Source: Variovorax guangxiensis (GTDB lineage Bacteria; Pseudomonadota; Gammaproteobacteria; Burkholderiales; Burkholderiaceae_C). Taken from it: a DNA stretch of 64,000 nt. Positions 50,976-58,210 of the stretch are shown here, one piece after another (position 1 is the first letter of the stretch; each line of letters opens with the position of its first letter). The stretch lies in contig NZ_RXFT01000008.1 of assembly GCF_003952165.1 (NCBI RefSeq), positions 124,001 to 188,000 on the forward strand, given 5' to 3'. A program made the position numbers and the translations under genes. A model generated the notes under the pieces. It had not been told where the DNA came from and made no database searches. It saw only the letters and a list, made by a program, of their open reading frames with translations.

Positions 50976-51824
50976 ATGCGTTCCGATCTACGGGCCTGGC
51001 TGGTGTCTCCGGCCGTCATTGTTGCGGCGGGCATCGCCGTGTCGCTGCTGGCCGTGCTGCAGTTCAGCTTCCGTGCCTTCGTGCCCGGCTCGCTGGACGT
51101 GGGCGGTCTCACGCTGGAGAACTTCAGCGGACTGACCAAGTCGATCTACCTCTCCGCGTTCGCCAACACCCTGCTGCTGAGCGTGGAGACGACGGTGTTC
51201 TCGCTGCTGGCAGCCTATCCGCTGGCCTACGCGCTGGTGCGCGTGCGCAACCGCGCGCTCAAGTCCTTCATCCTCGTGGTGTCGATCACGCCGCTGTTCC
51301 TGGGCGAGATCGTGCGCACCTACTCCTGGATCGCGGTGCTGGGCAGCAACGGCTTCATCAACGGCGTGCTGCGCCGTCTGGGCCTGATCGAGTGGCCGCT
51401 GGAACTCATGTTCACGCACCTGGGCGTGCTCGTGGCGCTGGTGCACGTGACCATTCCGGTGGTGGTGCTGATGCTCGCCACCGCCATCTCCCACATCGAC
51501 CGAGACTACGAGAAGGCTGCGCAGAGCCTGGGCGCGGGCCCGGTCAAGACCTTCCTCACGGTCACGCTGCCGCTGTCCATGCCCGGCATCCTGGCGAGCA
51601 TCACCACGGCCTTTGCATGGACCTTCAGCGCCTTCGCCACGCCGCAGATGATCGGCGGCGGCCGCGTGCCGACGGTGTCCACGCTGGTCTACCAGCTCGG
51701 CTTCTCGTCGATGAATTTCCCGCTGGCCGCGAGCCTGAGCGTGGTCGGCCTGCTGCTGACGGCGGCTGCGCTGCTTGCCCTGGGCCAATTGACCAAGCGG
51801 CTGAAGGCCGTCGGAGGGCACTGA
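50976..51824 (+). CDS. ABC transporter permease, PotB-like
   Basis: A 282-residue inner-membrane permease with six helices. The EAA loop near residue 180 reads DYEKAAQSLGAGPVKTFLTV and contacts the ATPase. The ATG at 50976 has GGGAAGGG before it; a TTG at 50949 would add nine residues. It pairs with the next permease. The ATPase is encoded elsewhere in the region. Confidence 0.88.
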   Translation: MRSDLRAWLVSPAVIVAAGIAVSLLAVLQFSFRAFVPGSLDVGGLTLENFSGLTKSIYLSAFANTLLLSVETTVFSLLAAYPLAYALVRVRNRALKSFILVVSITPLFLGEIVRTYSWIAVLGSNGFINGVLRRLGLIEWPLELMFTHLGVLVALVHVTIPVVVLMLATAISHIDRDYEKAAQSLGAGPVKTFLTVTLPLSMPGILASITTAFAWTFSAFATPQMIGGGRVPTVSTLVYQLGFSSMNFPLAASLSVVGLLLTAAALLALGQLTKRLKAVGGH

Positions 51825-51828
51825 AACC

Positions 51829-52644
51829 ATGAAGATCCAGAGCGCCCTGCCGCTTCCGCTGCGTATTGCCGGCCCCCTGCTGATCGCCGTGTTGCTGGGC
51901 TTCGTGCTGCTGCCGGTGGTGGTGGTCACCATCGCCGCGTTCAACGAGAAGGCCATCCTGAGTTTCCCGCCCGAGTCGTATTCGCTCCAATGGTTCGCGC
52001 GGGTGTTCAGCTACCCCGACTTCCAGCATGGCTTCAAGGCCAGCCTGGTCGTCACGGGCTGGTCGTCGTTCCTGGCGCTGGTGATCGGCACCTGCCTGGC
52101 CATCGCAGCGAAGCGGATGGAGTTCAAGGGCAAGCAGACCCTGCTGGCCATCCTGCATTCGCCGCTGGTGGTGCCGCACTTCACGCTGGGGCTGGGGCTG
52201 CTGATCCTGGTGTCGCAGGCATCTGTGCAGCGCGGCTGGGGCATTGCCATCCTGTGCCACGTGATGCTGGTGCTGCCATTCGTGATGCGCAGCGTCTACG
52301 TGTCGATGGAGAACCTGGACGAGCGCCTGGAGCAGGCCGCGGCCAGCCTGGGCGCATCGCCGCTCAAGGTGCTGCTGACCGTGACGGTGCCGCTGCTGGC
52401 GCCGGGGCTTTTCGGCGGCTGGCTTTTCGCGGCCATCATGTCCTTCAGCGAGTTCACGGCTTCGCTGTTCGTGACCACGCAGGACACGCAGACACTGCCC
52501 GTGGCCATGTACAACTACGTGCGCGAGTTCGCAGACCCGACGCTGGCGGCGCTGTCGGTGGTCTACATCGCAGTCACGGCCACCGTGCTGGCCCTGGCCA
52601 ACTACTTCCTCGGCCTGGGCAAGATCCTGAACATCGAAGAGTGA
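51829..52644 (+). CDS. ABC transporter permease, PotC-like
   Basis: A 271-residue permease with six helices. The EAA loop is EQAAASLGASPLKVLLTVTV near residue 165. It starts four bases after the PotB-like stop and closes the operon. A 9-bp hairpin follows it. Together with the PotA-like ATPase and the PotD-like protein it completes a spermidine/putrescine-type importer. Confidence 0.88.
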   Translation: MKIQSALPLPLRIAGPLLIAVLLGFVLLPVVVVTIAAFNEKAILSFPPESYSLQWFARVFSYPDFQHGFKASLVVTGWSSFLALVIGTCLAIAAKRMEFKGKQTLLAILHSPLVVPHFTLGLGLLILVSQASVQRGWGIAILCHVMLVLPFVMRSVYVSMENLDERLEQAAASLGASPLKVLLTVTVPLLAPGLFGGWLFAAIMSFSEFTASLFVTTQDTQTLPVAMYNYVREFADPTLAALSVVYIAVTATVLALANYFLGLGKILNIEE

Positions 52645-52655
52645 CGGAGGCCCTT

Positions 52656-52685
52656 GCGCACGCGGCCGGACGCCGTCGCGTGCGC
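52656..52685 (+). terminator. Hairpin after the ABC permease operon
   Basis: Perfect 9-bp stem GCGCACGCG and CGCGTGCGC with a 12-base loop, 11 bases after the stop of the last permease gene. No T-run follows, so it is a weak or factor-dependent terminator. Confidence 0.5.
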
Positions 52686-52869
52686 TCCAGGCCGCGGCGT
52701 TGACTGGGCCTGCGAACAGGGCCACCATGGCGCAGCGCCGCCAATACCCGATACGGCGGCGCGCCTTTCGAGGCCGTGCGGCTCACGCCTGAGCTGTGGG
52801 GTAACTCGAACAGGGCACCCAAGGGCGTTCGAGGGCAGTGTCCAGCCCCAGCTTTCAAGGAGCCACCCC

Positions 52870-53685
52870 ATGACCGAAAGCGACAAGCTCTTCGCAGGCT
52901 CGATCCCCAAGCTCTACGACACGCTCATGGTCCCGTTGATCTTCGAGGCCTATGCCGCCGACACGGCCGAGCTGGTCGCGGGGTTCTCTCCAGGCGCGGT
53001 GCTCGAGACAGCTGCCGGCAGCGGCGTGGTCACGCGGGCGCTTGCGCCCAGGCTACGCGCTGGCACGCGCTACGTGGTGACCGACCTCAACCAGCCCATG
53101 CTCGACTACGCCGCCACCCGTCAGGGCAGCAGCAGCATCAACATCGAATGGCAGCAGGCCGACGCGCTCAAGCTGCCGTTCGAAGACGCCTCGTTCGATG
53201 TCGTCTTCTGCCAGTTCGGCGCGATGTTCTTCCCCGACCGCACCGCCGGCTATGCCGAGGCGCGCCGCGTGCTGAGGCCGGGCGGGCGCTTCGTGTTCAC
53301 CGTGTGGGACCGCATCGAGGACAACGCCTTTGCCGACGAGGTCACCAGCGCCGTCGCGGAGATCTTTCCGCAAGATCCTCCGCGCTTCCTGGCCCGCACG
53401 CCGCATGGCTATCACGACATCGCGCTGATCCGCAGCGACGTGAGCCGCGCGGGCTTCACCAGCATCGAGATCGAGACGCGCGAGAAGACGAGCCGCTCAC
53501 CCTCGGCGCGCGACGTTGCCACCGCCTATTGCCAGGGAACGCCGCTGCGCAACGAGATCGAGGCGCGCGATGCCGATGCGCTCCAGGCGGCGACGGACCG
53601 GGCGGCGCAGGTCATTGCCAGCCGGCATGGCGAAGGCCCGGTGGCCGGCAAGATCCAGGCGCATGTGATCGTGGCGGCGGGGTAG
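52870..53685 (+). CDS. SAM-dependent methyltransferase (class I)
   Basis: A 271-residue methyltransferase. The SAM-binding motif I is VLETAAGSGVVTRALAPRL near 48-66, and the motif around DADALKLPFEDASFDVV follows near 100. The post-motif LRPGGRFVFTVWD is typical of the ubiE/Methyltransf_11 group. The ATG at 52870 follows AAGGAG. The substrate is unknown. It stands alone between the ABC operon and the convergent map gene. Confidence 0.87.
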   Translation: MTESDKLFAGSIPKLYDTLMVPLIFEAYAADTAELVAGFSPGAVLETAAGSGVVTRALAPRLRAGTRYVVTDLNQPMLDYAATRQGSSSINIEWQQADALKLPFEDASFDVVFCQFGAMFFPDRTAGYAEARRVLRPGGRFVFTVWDRIEDNAFADEVTSAVAEIFPQDPPRFLARTPHGYHDIALIRSDVSRAGFTSIEIETREKTSRSPSARDVATAYCQGTPLRNEIEARDADALQAATDRAAQVIASRHGEGPVAGKIQAHVIVAAG

Positions 53686-53707
53686 CGGGGCAGGGCGGAA
53701 GGCGAGG

Positions 53708-53723
53708 GCGCTGTCTTCAGCGC
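53708..53723. terminator. Small hairpin between convergent genes
   Basis: GCGCTG-TCTT-CAGCGC, a 6-bp perfect stem with a tetraloop, in the 58 bases between the methyltransferase and map genes, which converge. It is plausible as a shared 3' end. Confidence 0.4.
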
Positions 53724-53743
53724 GGAGCCCGCCGATCAACCCA

Positions 53744-54490
53744 TCAATGCGTCGTGACGACGATGGGCGCGCCCTTGGTGATGATCATCGTGTGCTCGTA
53801 CTGCGCCGACAGGTTGCCTTTGACGCCCGCAAGCGTCCATCCATCGGAAGCCTCGGTGACGATGCGGCTCTTGGTCGACAGGAAGGGCTCGATGGTGATG
53901 ACCATGCCTTCGTGCAGCGTGCGCGTGTCCGAAGGGTCGAAGTAGCCGGGAATGTGCTCGGGCTCCTCGTGCAGCGCGCGGCCGACGCCGTGGCTCGCGA
54001 GGTTCTCGATGATCTTGAAGCCGTAGGCCTTTGCGGTGCGCTCGATGGCGGCGCCGATACGATTGATCGGCTGCCCGGCCCTGGCGGTCTTCATCGCTTC
54101 GGCCAGCGCAGTGCGGGTGGCGTGGCACAGGCGCGTTTTCTGCGGATTGGTGGGCGGCACCACGGTGGTTCCGCCGGTGTCGGCGAAGTAGCCGCCGAGT
54201 TCGGCCGACACGTCGACGTTCAGCACGTCGCCAGCGCGAATGATGCGGTCACCGGGAATGCCGTGCGCGGCCTCTTCGTTGATGCTGATGCAGGTCGAGC
54301 CCGGAAAGTTGTACGTGAGCTTCGGCGCAGACCGCGCACCGTGCTCCTCCAGCAGCCGCTGGCCGATCAGGTCGAGCTCGCGCGTGGTCATGCCGGGTTC
54401 TGCCGCGTCGAGCATCCGCTGCAGCGTCAGCGAAACGATGCGGCCGATGCGCTTGAGGGCGATGACGTCGTCTTGTGTTTCGATGGTCAT
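53744..54490 (-). CDS. map: Methionine aminopeptidase, type I
   Basis: A 248-residue type Ia methionine aminopeptidase, which removes the initiator Met. Metal ligands are present: Asp in VLNVDVSAELGGYFADTGGT (two Asp), His in LASHGVGRALHEEP, Glu in MVITIEPFL and Glu in YEHTMIITKG. The ATG at 54490 is preferred to a start at 54619. The usual neighbour rpsB is absent, and there may be a second map elsewhere in the genome. It faces the DUF938 gene with a gap of about 200 bases. Confidence 0.9.
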   Translation of the reverse strand: MTIETQDDVIALKRIGRIVSLTLQRMLDAAEPGMTTRELDLIGQRLLEEHGARSAPKLTYNFPGSTCISINEEAAHGIPGDRIIRAGDVLNVDVSAELGGYFADTGGTTVVPPTNPQKTRLCHATRTALAEAMKTARAGQPINRIGAAIERTAKAYGFKIIENLASHGVGRALHEEPEHIPGYFDPSDTRTLHEGMVITIEPFLSTKSRIVTEASDGWTLAGVKGNLSAQYEHTMIITKGAPIVVTTH

Positions 54491-54692
54491 GTCTGTCGGG
54501 TCCTTGTGAAAGATGGGCGCGGGCTGATGATGGATGGCCCGCCGGGCAGGGGCCTGTCGATGCGATGGAGCGGGGCGACCGGAGTGCATTGTTATATGCC
54601 GCATCGAATTTCCGGGCATCTTCGCCAGTCATTCGAATATTCTTGCTGTGGCGTACTCGCTCCCATCCACCCCCGTTCAGGTGCCTTCCCAA

Positions 54693-55319
54693 ATGCCCGA
54701 CCTTCCCCACAGCCCCGCCGCCGAACGCAACAAGCAGCCCATCCTCGATGCACTGAGCGGCATCCTCGGCGAACAGGGCGCCATGCTGGAGATCGCATCC
54801 GGTACGGGCCAGCATGCCGTCTGGTTCGCCACGGCGTTGAGTGGATGGACCTGGCAGCCTACTGATGCCGATGCGCGCGCGTTGCCTGGGATTGCCGCCC
54901 GAATCGAGCAGGCCGCGTTGCCCAACCTTCGCGCGCCGCTTCTGCTTGACGTGACGGCACCCCGATGGCCATCGCAGGGTTTCGCCTTCGCTGAAGGAGA
55001 TGAGAAGTTCGATGCGATCTACTGCGCGAACATGATCCACATCGCGCCCTGGGCCGCGTGCGTCGGCCTGATGCAAGGGGCTGCGCGACACCTGCGTCCT
55101 GGCGGGGTGCTGGTCACGTATGGGCCTTACTTCGAGGATGAAGTGGCGGCGGCGCCGAGCAATCTGGCCTTCGATGAGGACTTGCGTGGGCGCAATGCTG
55201 CGTGGGGGATACGGCGTATCGAGGACGTGGCTGCGCAGGCGCAGCGGGTGGGGCTTGTGTTGCGGGAGAGGCATGTGATGCCTGCGAACAATCTGCTGCT
55301 GGTGTTCGGTCGGCCTTGA
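54693..55319 (+). CDS. DUF938 SAM-dependent methyltransferase-like protein
   Basis: A 208-residue class I methyltransferase-like protein. SAM motif I is MLEIASGTGQHAVWFATAL near 35-53, then DAIYCANMIHIAPWAACVGL and LRPGGVLVTYGPYFE. This is the DUF938 family, related to methyltransferase-like 26, whose substrate is unknown. The ATG at 54693 matches the family start MPDLPHSPAAERNKQPIL. It has its own promoter region opposite map. Confidence 0.88.
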   Translation: MPDLPHSPAAERNKQPILDALSGILGEQGAMLEIASGTGQHAVWFATALSGWTWQPTDADARALPGIAARIEQAALPNLRAPLLLDVTAPRWPSQGFAFAEGDEKFDAIYCANMIHIAPWAACVGLMQGAARHLRPGGVLVTYGPYFEDEVAAAPSNLAFDEDLRGRNAAWGIRRIEDVAAQAQRVGLVLRERHVMPANNLLLVFGRP

Positions 55320-55419
55320 ATGCTTCACTGGCAATTCCTGGGAGTCGGGTAGCCTGCTTGATCTGTGATTGAGGCCTCGGAAGAGTGAACAATGCCCCAA
55401 CAATTTCAGGGAGGATTCA

Positions 55420-55689
55420 GTGTCGACGTTTACGCAGGCGCGTGCCATGCACGCAGGGCTTCGATTTCTTTTCATTGCCGGCGGTGGATTGCTGCTTGGG
55501 CTCGTCTCCAATTTCATGCTCGTCGCGATGGGCCATTGGTACGAGATGAACATGGCGCGCAGCGAGTACGACCTCTCCGATGCCTTCATGATTGCGCTGC
55601 TCGTGCAGGCCCTTTGTGTTGTCGTCGGTGGACTCATCGGCAACTGGCTGTATCGGCGGAGACGCAGCAAGAAGAGCAGCGAGATCTGA
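55420..55689 (+). CDS. Small two-helix membrane protein, unknown function
   Basis: An 89-residue protein with two hydrophobic helices (about FLFIAGGGLLLGLVSNFMLV and AFMIALLVQALCVVVGGLIG) and a basic C-terminus RRRRSKKSSEI. The start is a GTG at 55420, with GGGAGG before it. The gap to the DUF938 gene is 100 bases. No family is recognised. The orientation is probably both ends in the cytoplasm. Confidence 0.6.
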   Translation: MSTFTQARAMHAGLRFLFIAGGGLLLGLVSNFMLVAMGHWYEMNMARSEYDLSDAFMIALLVQALCVVVGGLIGNWLYRRRRSKKSSEI

Positions 55690-55886
55690 CGGGCAATTGG
55701 TGGCTGTCTGCTTTGCCAACAGCTGCCGAAGTTTCGCCCACCCCCGTGCATCGATCACGATGTTTCACTTTTGAAACGCATGGGCGCTCCATCGCTTCCC
55801 GCGAGCGCGATTACATTCAAGCCCGGTGCGCATTCGCGCCACCGTTTTTTTCCACCGTTTGATCCAAGCAAGAAAGAACATCCGTT

Positions 55887-56174
55887 TTGAACAAGACCGA
55901 CCTCATCGCCGCCATCGCCACGGACACCAACCTCAGCAAGGCCGATGCCGCTCGCGCGCTCGACTCCGCCATCGACAACCTGTCGCGCGCCCTGGCAAAG
56001 GGCGACACGGTGCAACTGATCGGCTTCGGCACTTTCGCCGTTGCCAGCCGCCCCGAGCGTGAAGGGCGCAACCCCTCGACGGGCGAGAAGATGACCATCA
56101 AGGCCAGCAAGGCTCCCAAGTTTACCGCCGGCAAGGCGCTGAAGGACGCGGTCAACGCGCCCGCGGCCGAGTAA
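55887..56174 (+). CDS. hup: HU-family DNA-binding protein
   Basis: A 95-residue nucleoid protein. It has MNKTDLIAAIATDTNLSKAD and the beta-arm signature GFGTFAVASRPEREGRNPST with the DNA-intercalating Pro. It forms dimers that bend DNA and compact the chromosome. The start is a TTG at 55887, unusual for HU. The C-terminal tail VNAPAAE is short. A hairpin follows. It is one of probably several HU copies in the genome. Confidence 0.93.
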   Translation: MNKTDLIAAIATDTNLSKADAARALDSAIDNLSRALAKGDTVQLIGFGTFAVASRPEREGRNPSTGEKMTIKASKAPKFTAGKALKDAVNAPAAE

Positions 56175-56198
56175 GCCTTCCGTCTTCCTTCGCTCTTT

Positions 56199-56238
56199 CC
56201 CTCCGTGGCGCCCGCGCAGCAGTGCGGGCCGCGGAGGG
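56199..56238 (+). terminator. Hairpin after the HU gene
   Basis: An interrupted stem: outer CCCTCCG and CGGAGGG, inner GCCCGC and GCGGGC. It lies 25 bases after the HU stop. No T-run follows. Confidence 0.45.
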
Positions 56239-56308
56239 CCGGCATCTTCAGGAAACAGCGGCATTCCGCGCTAGAGTTTGTGCACGTTCACAAGCCCAGC
56301 CCTCCGAC

Positions 56309-56866
56309 ATGCACGACCACGCGCCTGCTGTGCCGACAACGCCGACATCTTTTTCTTCTTCCTCCTCCGCATTGCAGCGCTGGCTGCTGCGTCTTCTCTC
56401 TTCCATCGGGTTCTGTCTTCTCATCGTGGGCTGCGCTGGCCCCTCGGGGCCGCGGCAGGGCGGTGCGACAGGGCCTGCGGTCAGCAGTTCGCTGACGCCC
56501 GAGCAATCGAACAGCATCGCGATCCACGCGCTGGGCTTGGTGGGCACGCCGTACCGCTACGGCGGCAACACGCCAGACGGCGGCTTCGACTGCAGCGGCC
56601 TCATCGGCTACGTGTATCTCAACAGCGTGGGCGAATCGCCGCCCAGGACGGTGGCGCGCATGACGGGCTTCGGCAGCCCGGTGCCGGTGTCGGAGCTTCG
56701 CACCGGCGATCTCGTGCTCTTCGGCTCGTCCACACCCTCGCATGCGGGCATCTATGTGGGCGGCGGCCGCTTCGTGCATGCGCCTTCGACTGGTGGTGTG
56801 GTGCGGCTGGATCGGCTCGACGGCGTGTACTGGTCGCGCCAGACGGTGCAGGCGCGCAGGCCCTAG
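56309..56866 (+). CDS. NlpC/P60 family peptidoglycan hydrolase, lipoprotein
   Basis: A 185-residue lipoprotein. The N-terminal signal LLSSIGFCLLIVGCAG has a lipidated Cys near 43, then the NlpC/P60 domain with the catalytic Cys in GGFDCSGLIGYVYLN (near residue 95), His in SHAGIYVGG and the third residue (His) in RFVHAPS. Such enzymes cleave the D-Glu/meso-DAP bond of peptidoglycan. It ends four bases inside the stop of the convergent DUF2894 gene. Confidence 0.9.
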   Translation: MHDHAPAVPTTPTSFSSSSSALQRWLLRLLSSIGFCLLIVGCAGPSGPRQGGATGPAVSSSLTPEQSNSIAIHALGLVGTPYRYGGNTPDGGFDCSGLIGYVYLNSVGESPPRTVARMTGFGSPVPVSELRTGDLVLFGSSTPSHAGIYVGGGRFVHAPSTGGVVRLDRLDGVYWSRQTVQARRP

Positions 56867-57561
56867 CCGGACTTGCTTCTGCTGCTCTTCTTCGCGGGCT
56901 CGCCGCGTGAGCCTGTCGCGCTCGCTGGTGCGGCTGCAGCAGCGCCACTGCCGGCGTTCAGCTGATCGACCCACGACAGCGCATCGACATACGCCATGAA
57001 CCGGTTGAGGTATTCCGGCGACAGGTTGTGCATCAGCGTGAGCGAACGGTGCACGAGGTGGTGCGAGTTGAGCGGGCCCGCGTTCTCGGGCACCTTCGAC
57101 AGCGACTGCGTCAGGCGCCGGTCGGCGCTGAGCTTGGACCAGGTGCTCTGGAAGTAGCGGATCGATTTGAGTTCGGGCGCGGGAGGCGCAGCAGAGGCCT
57201 TGGTGGCGGCTCCGGCCTTCGCTGCAGCAGCAGGTGCAGCCGGGGCATTGCCGGGCATCGGTGCATGGCGCGCGATGTGTTCGGCGAGTTCCGCGAATGG
57301 ACTGGGCTCTGCAGCGGCTTCCTGCTCCACGGTGCTTGTGGGCTGCGCCTTCGTCCTATCTTCGTCATAGGCCGCAAGAAGCGTCGCCACCTTGTCGTCC
57401 AGCATGCGCCGCGCCTCCCCGCCGTGCGCAGTGGCACGCTTTGCCATCGCTTCGATGAAGCGGAAGCGCACGGGGTCGAAGCGCTGTTCGCCTCGCGCGA
57501 GGGCGGCAGCGACCATCGCGCCGATGTCGCGTGCGGCTTCGCTGCCTTCGGCCTCAGTCAC
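56863..57561 (-). CDS. DUF2894 domain protein
   Basis: A 232-residue protein, last gene of the DUF3348-DUF802-OmpA-DUF2894 operon. An N-terminal helical part (RFRFIEAMAKRATAHGGEA) and an Ala-rich linker precede the conserved region IRYFQSTWSKLSADRRLTQS, followed by PENAGPLNSHHLVHRSLTLM and LSPEYLNRFMAYVDALSWVD. The family is known only from Proteobacteria and has no assigned function. The GTG at 57561 overlaps the previous gene by eight bases. No membrane helix is seen, so it is a cytoplasmic partner. Confidence 0.83.
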   Translation of the reverse strand: MTEAEGSEAARDIGAMVAAALARGEQRFDPVRFRFIEAMAKRATAHGGEARRMLDDKVATLLAAYDEDRTKAQPTSTVEQEAAAEPSPFAELAEHIARHAPMPGNAPAAPAAAAKAGAATKASAAPPAPELKSIRYFQSTWSKLSADRRLTQSLSKVPENAGPLNSHHLVHRSLTLMHNLSPEYLNRFMAYVDALSWVDQLNAGSGAAAAAPASATGSRGEPAKKSSRSKSG

Positions 57562-58210
57562 GGGGCTTCGCGTTCGCGCTGCTGGAGGGGCGCGGCGTGG
57601 GCGCCATTTCCACGCGCCGGTTCTTCGACCGGCCGTCGGCGTCGGCATTCGATGCGACGGGCTGCTCGGAGCCGAACGCAGCCGCGAAGATCGACGACGA
57701 CGGAACGCCGGACTCGATCAGCGCGCGCGTCACGGTGAGCGCGCGCTGGGCCGAGAGCTCCCAGTTGTCGGCGAACTGGCGTGCGTTGTCGCGCATCTGC
57801 CGGTCGTCGGTGAAGCCGCTCACCATCAGGATCTCGTCGCGCGACTTGAGGTAGCTGGTCAGCGGGGACGCAAGGCTCTTGAGCAGTTGACGGCCTTCGG
57901 GCTGCAGCTCGGCGGAGTTGAAGGCGAAGAGCACGTTGCCGCTGATGCCGATGCGGCCGTTGTTCAGGGTCACTCGGCCCGCCGCGAGCGGTGCGGCCAG
58001 GGCCTGCTCGAGCGTCTGCAGGCGCTTGGCTTCGGCCTGCCGTTGCCTGACTTCGGTTTCCAGCTTCGATGCGAGTTCGAGCTGCATGCCGATCGCGCAC
58101 ACCAGTATCAGCACGAAGGCGCCGAGCAGGCCGGCCATGAGGTCGCCGAACACGGCCCACACGGGCACGCCCGGTTCGTCGAAGCCGGCCTCGATGTCGT
58201 CGCGGATCAT
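57554..58210 (-). CDS. OmpA/MotB-like stator protein
   Basis: A 218-residue protein. A single membrane helix (about residues 18-41) contains VPVWAVFGDLMAGLLGAFVL with D23 at the place of the proton-binding Asp of MotB and ZorB. A short coiled coil follows (50-70). The C-terminal OmpA domain has VLFAFNSAEL, SGFTDD (131-136), NWELSAQRALTVTRAL and NRRVEM, the peptidoglycan-binding pattern. It probably forms a proton-driven complex with the DUF802 protein, whose gene overlaps it by four bases. Confidence 0.87.
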   Translation of the reverse strand: MIRDDIEAGFDEPGVPVWAVFGDLMAGLLGAFVLILVCAIGMQLELASKLETEVRQRQAEAKRLQTLEQALAAPLAAGRVTLNNGRIGISGNVLFAFNSAELQPEGRQLLKSLASPLTSYLKSRDEILMVSGFTDDRQMRDNARQFADNWELSAQRALTVTRALIESGVPSSSIFAAAFGSEQPVASNADADGRSKNRRVEMAPTPRPSSSANAKPRD

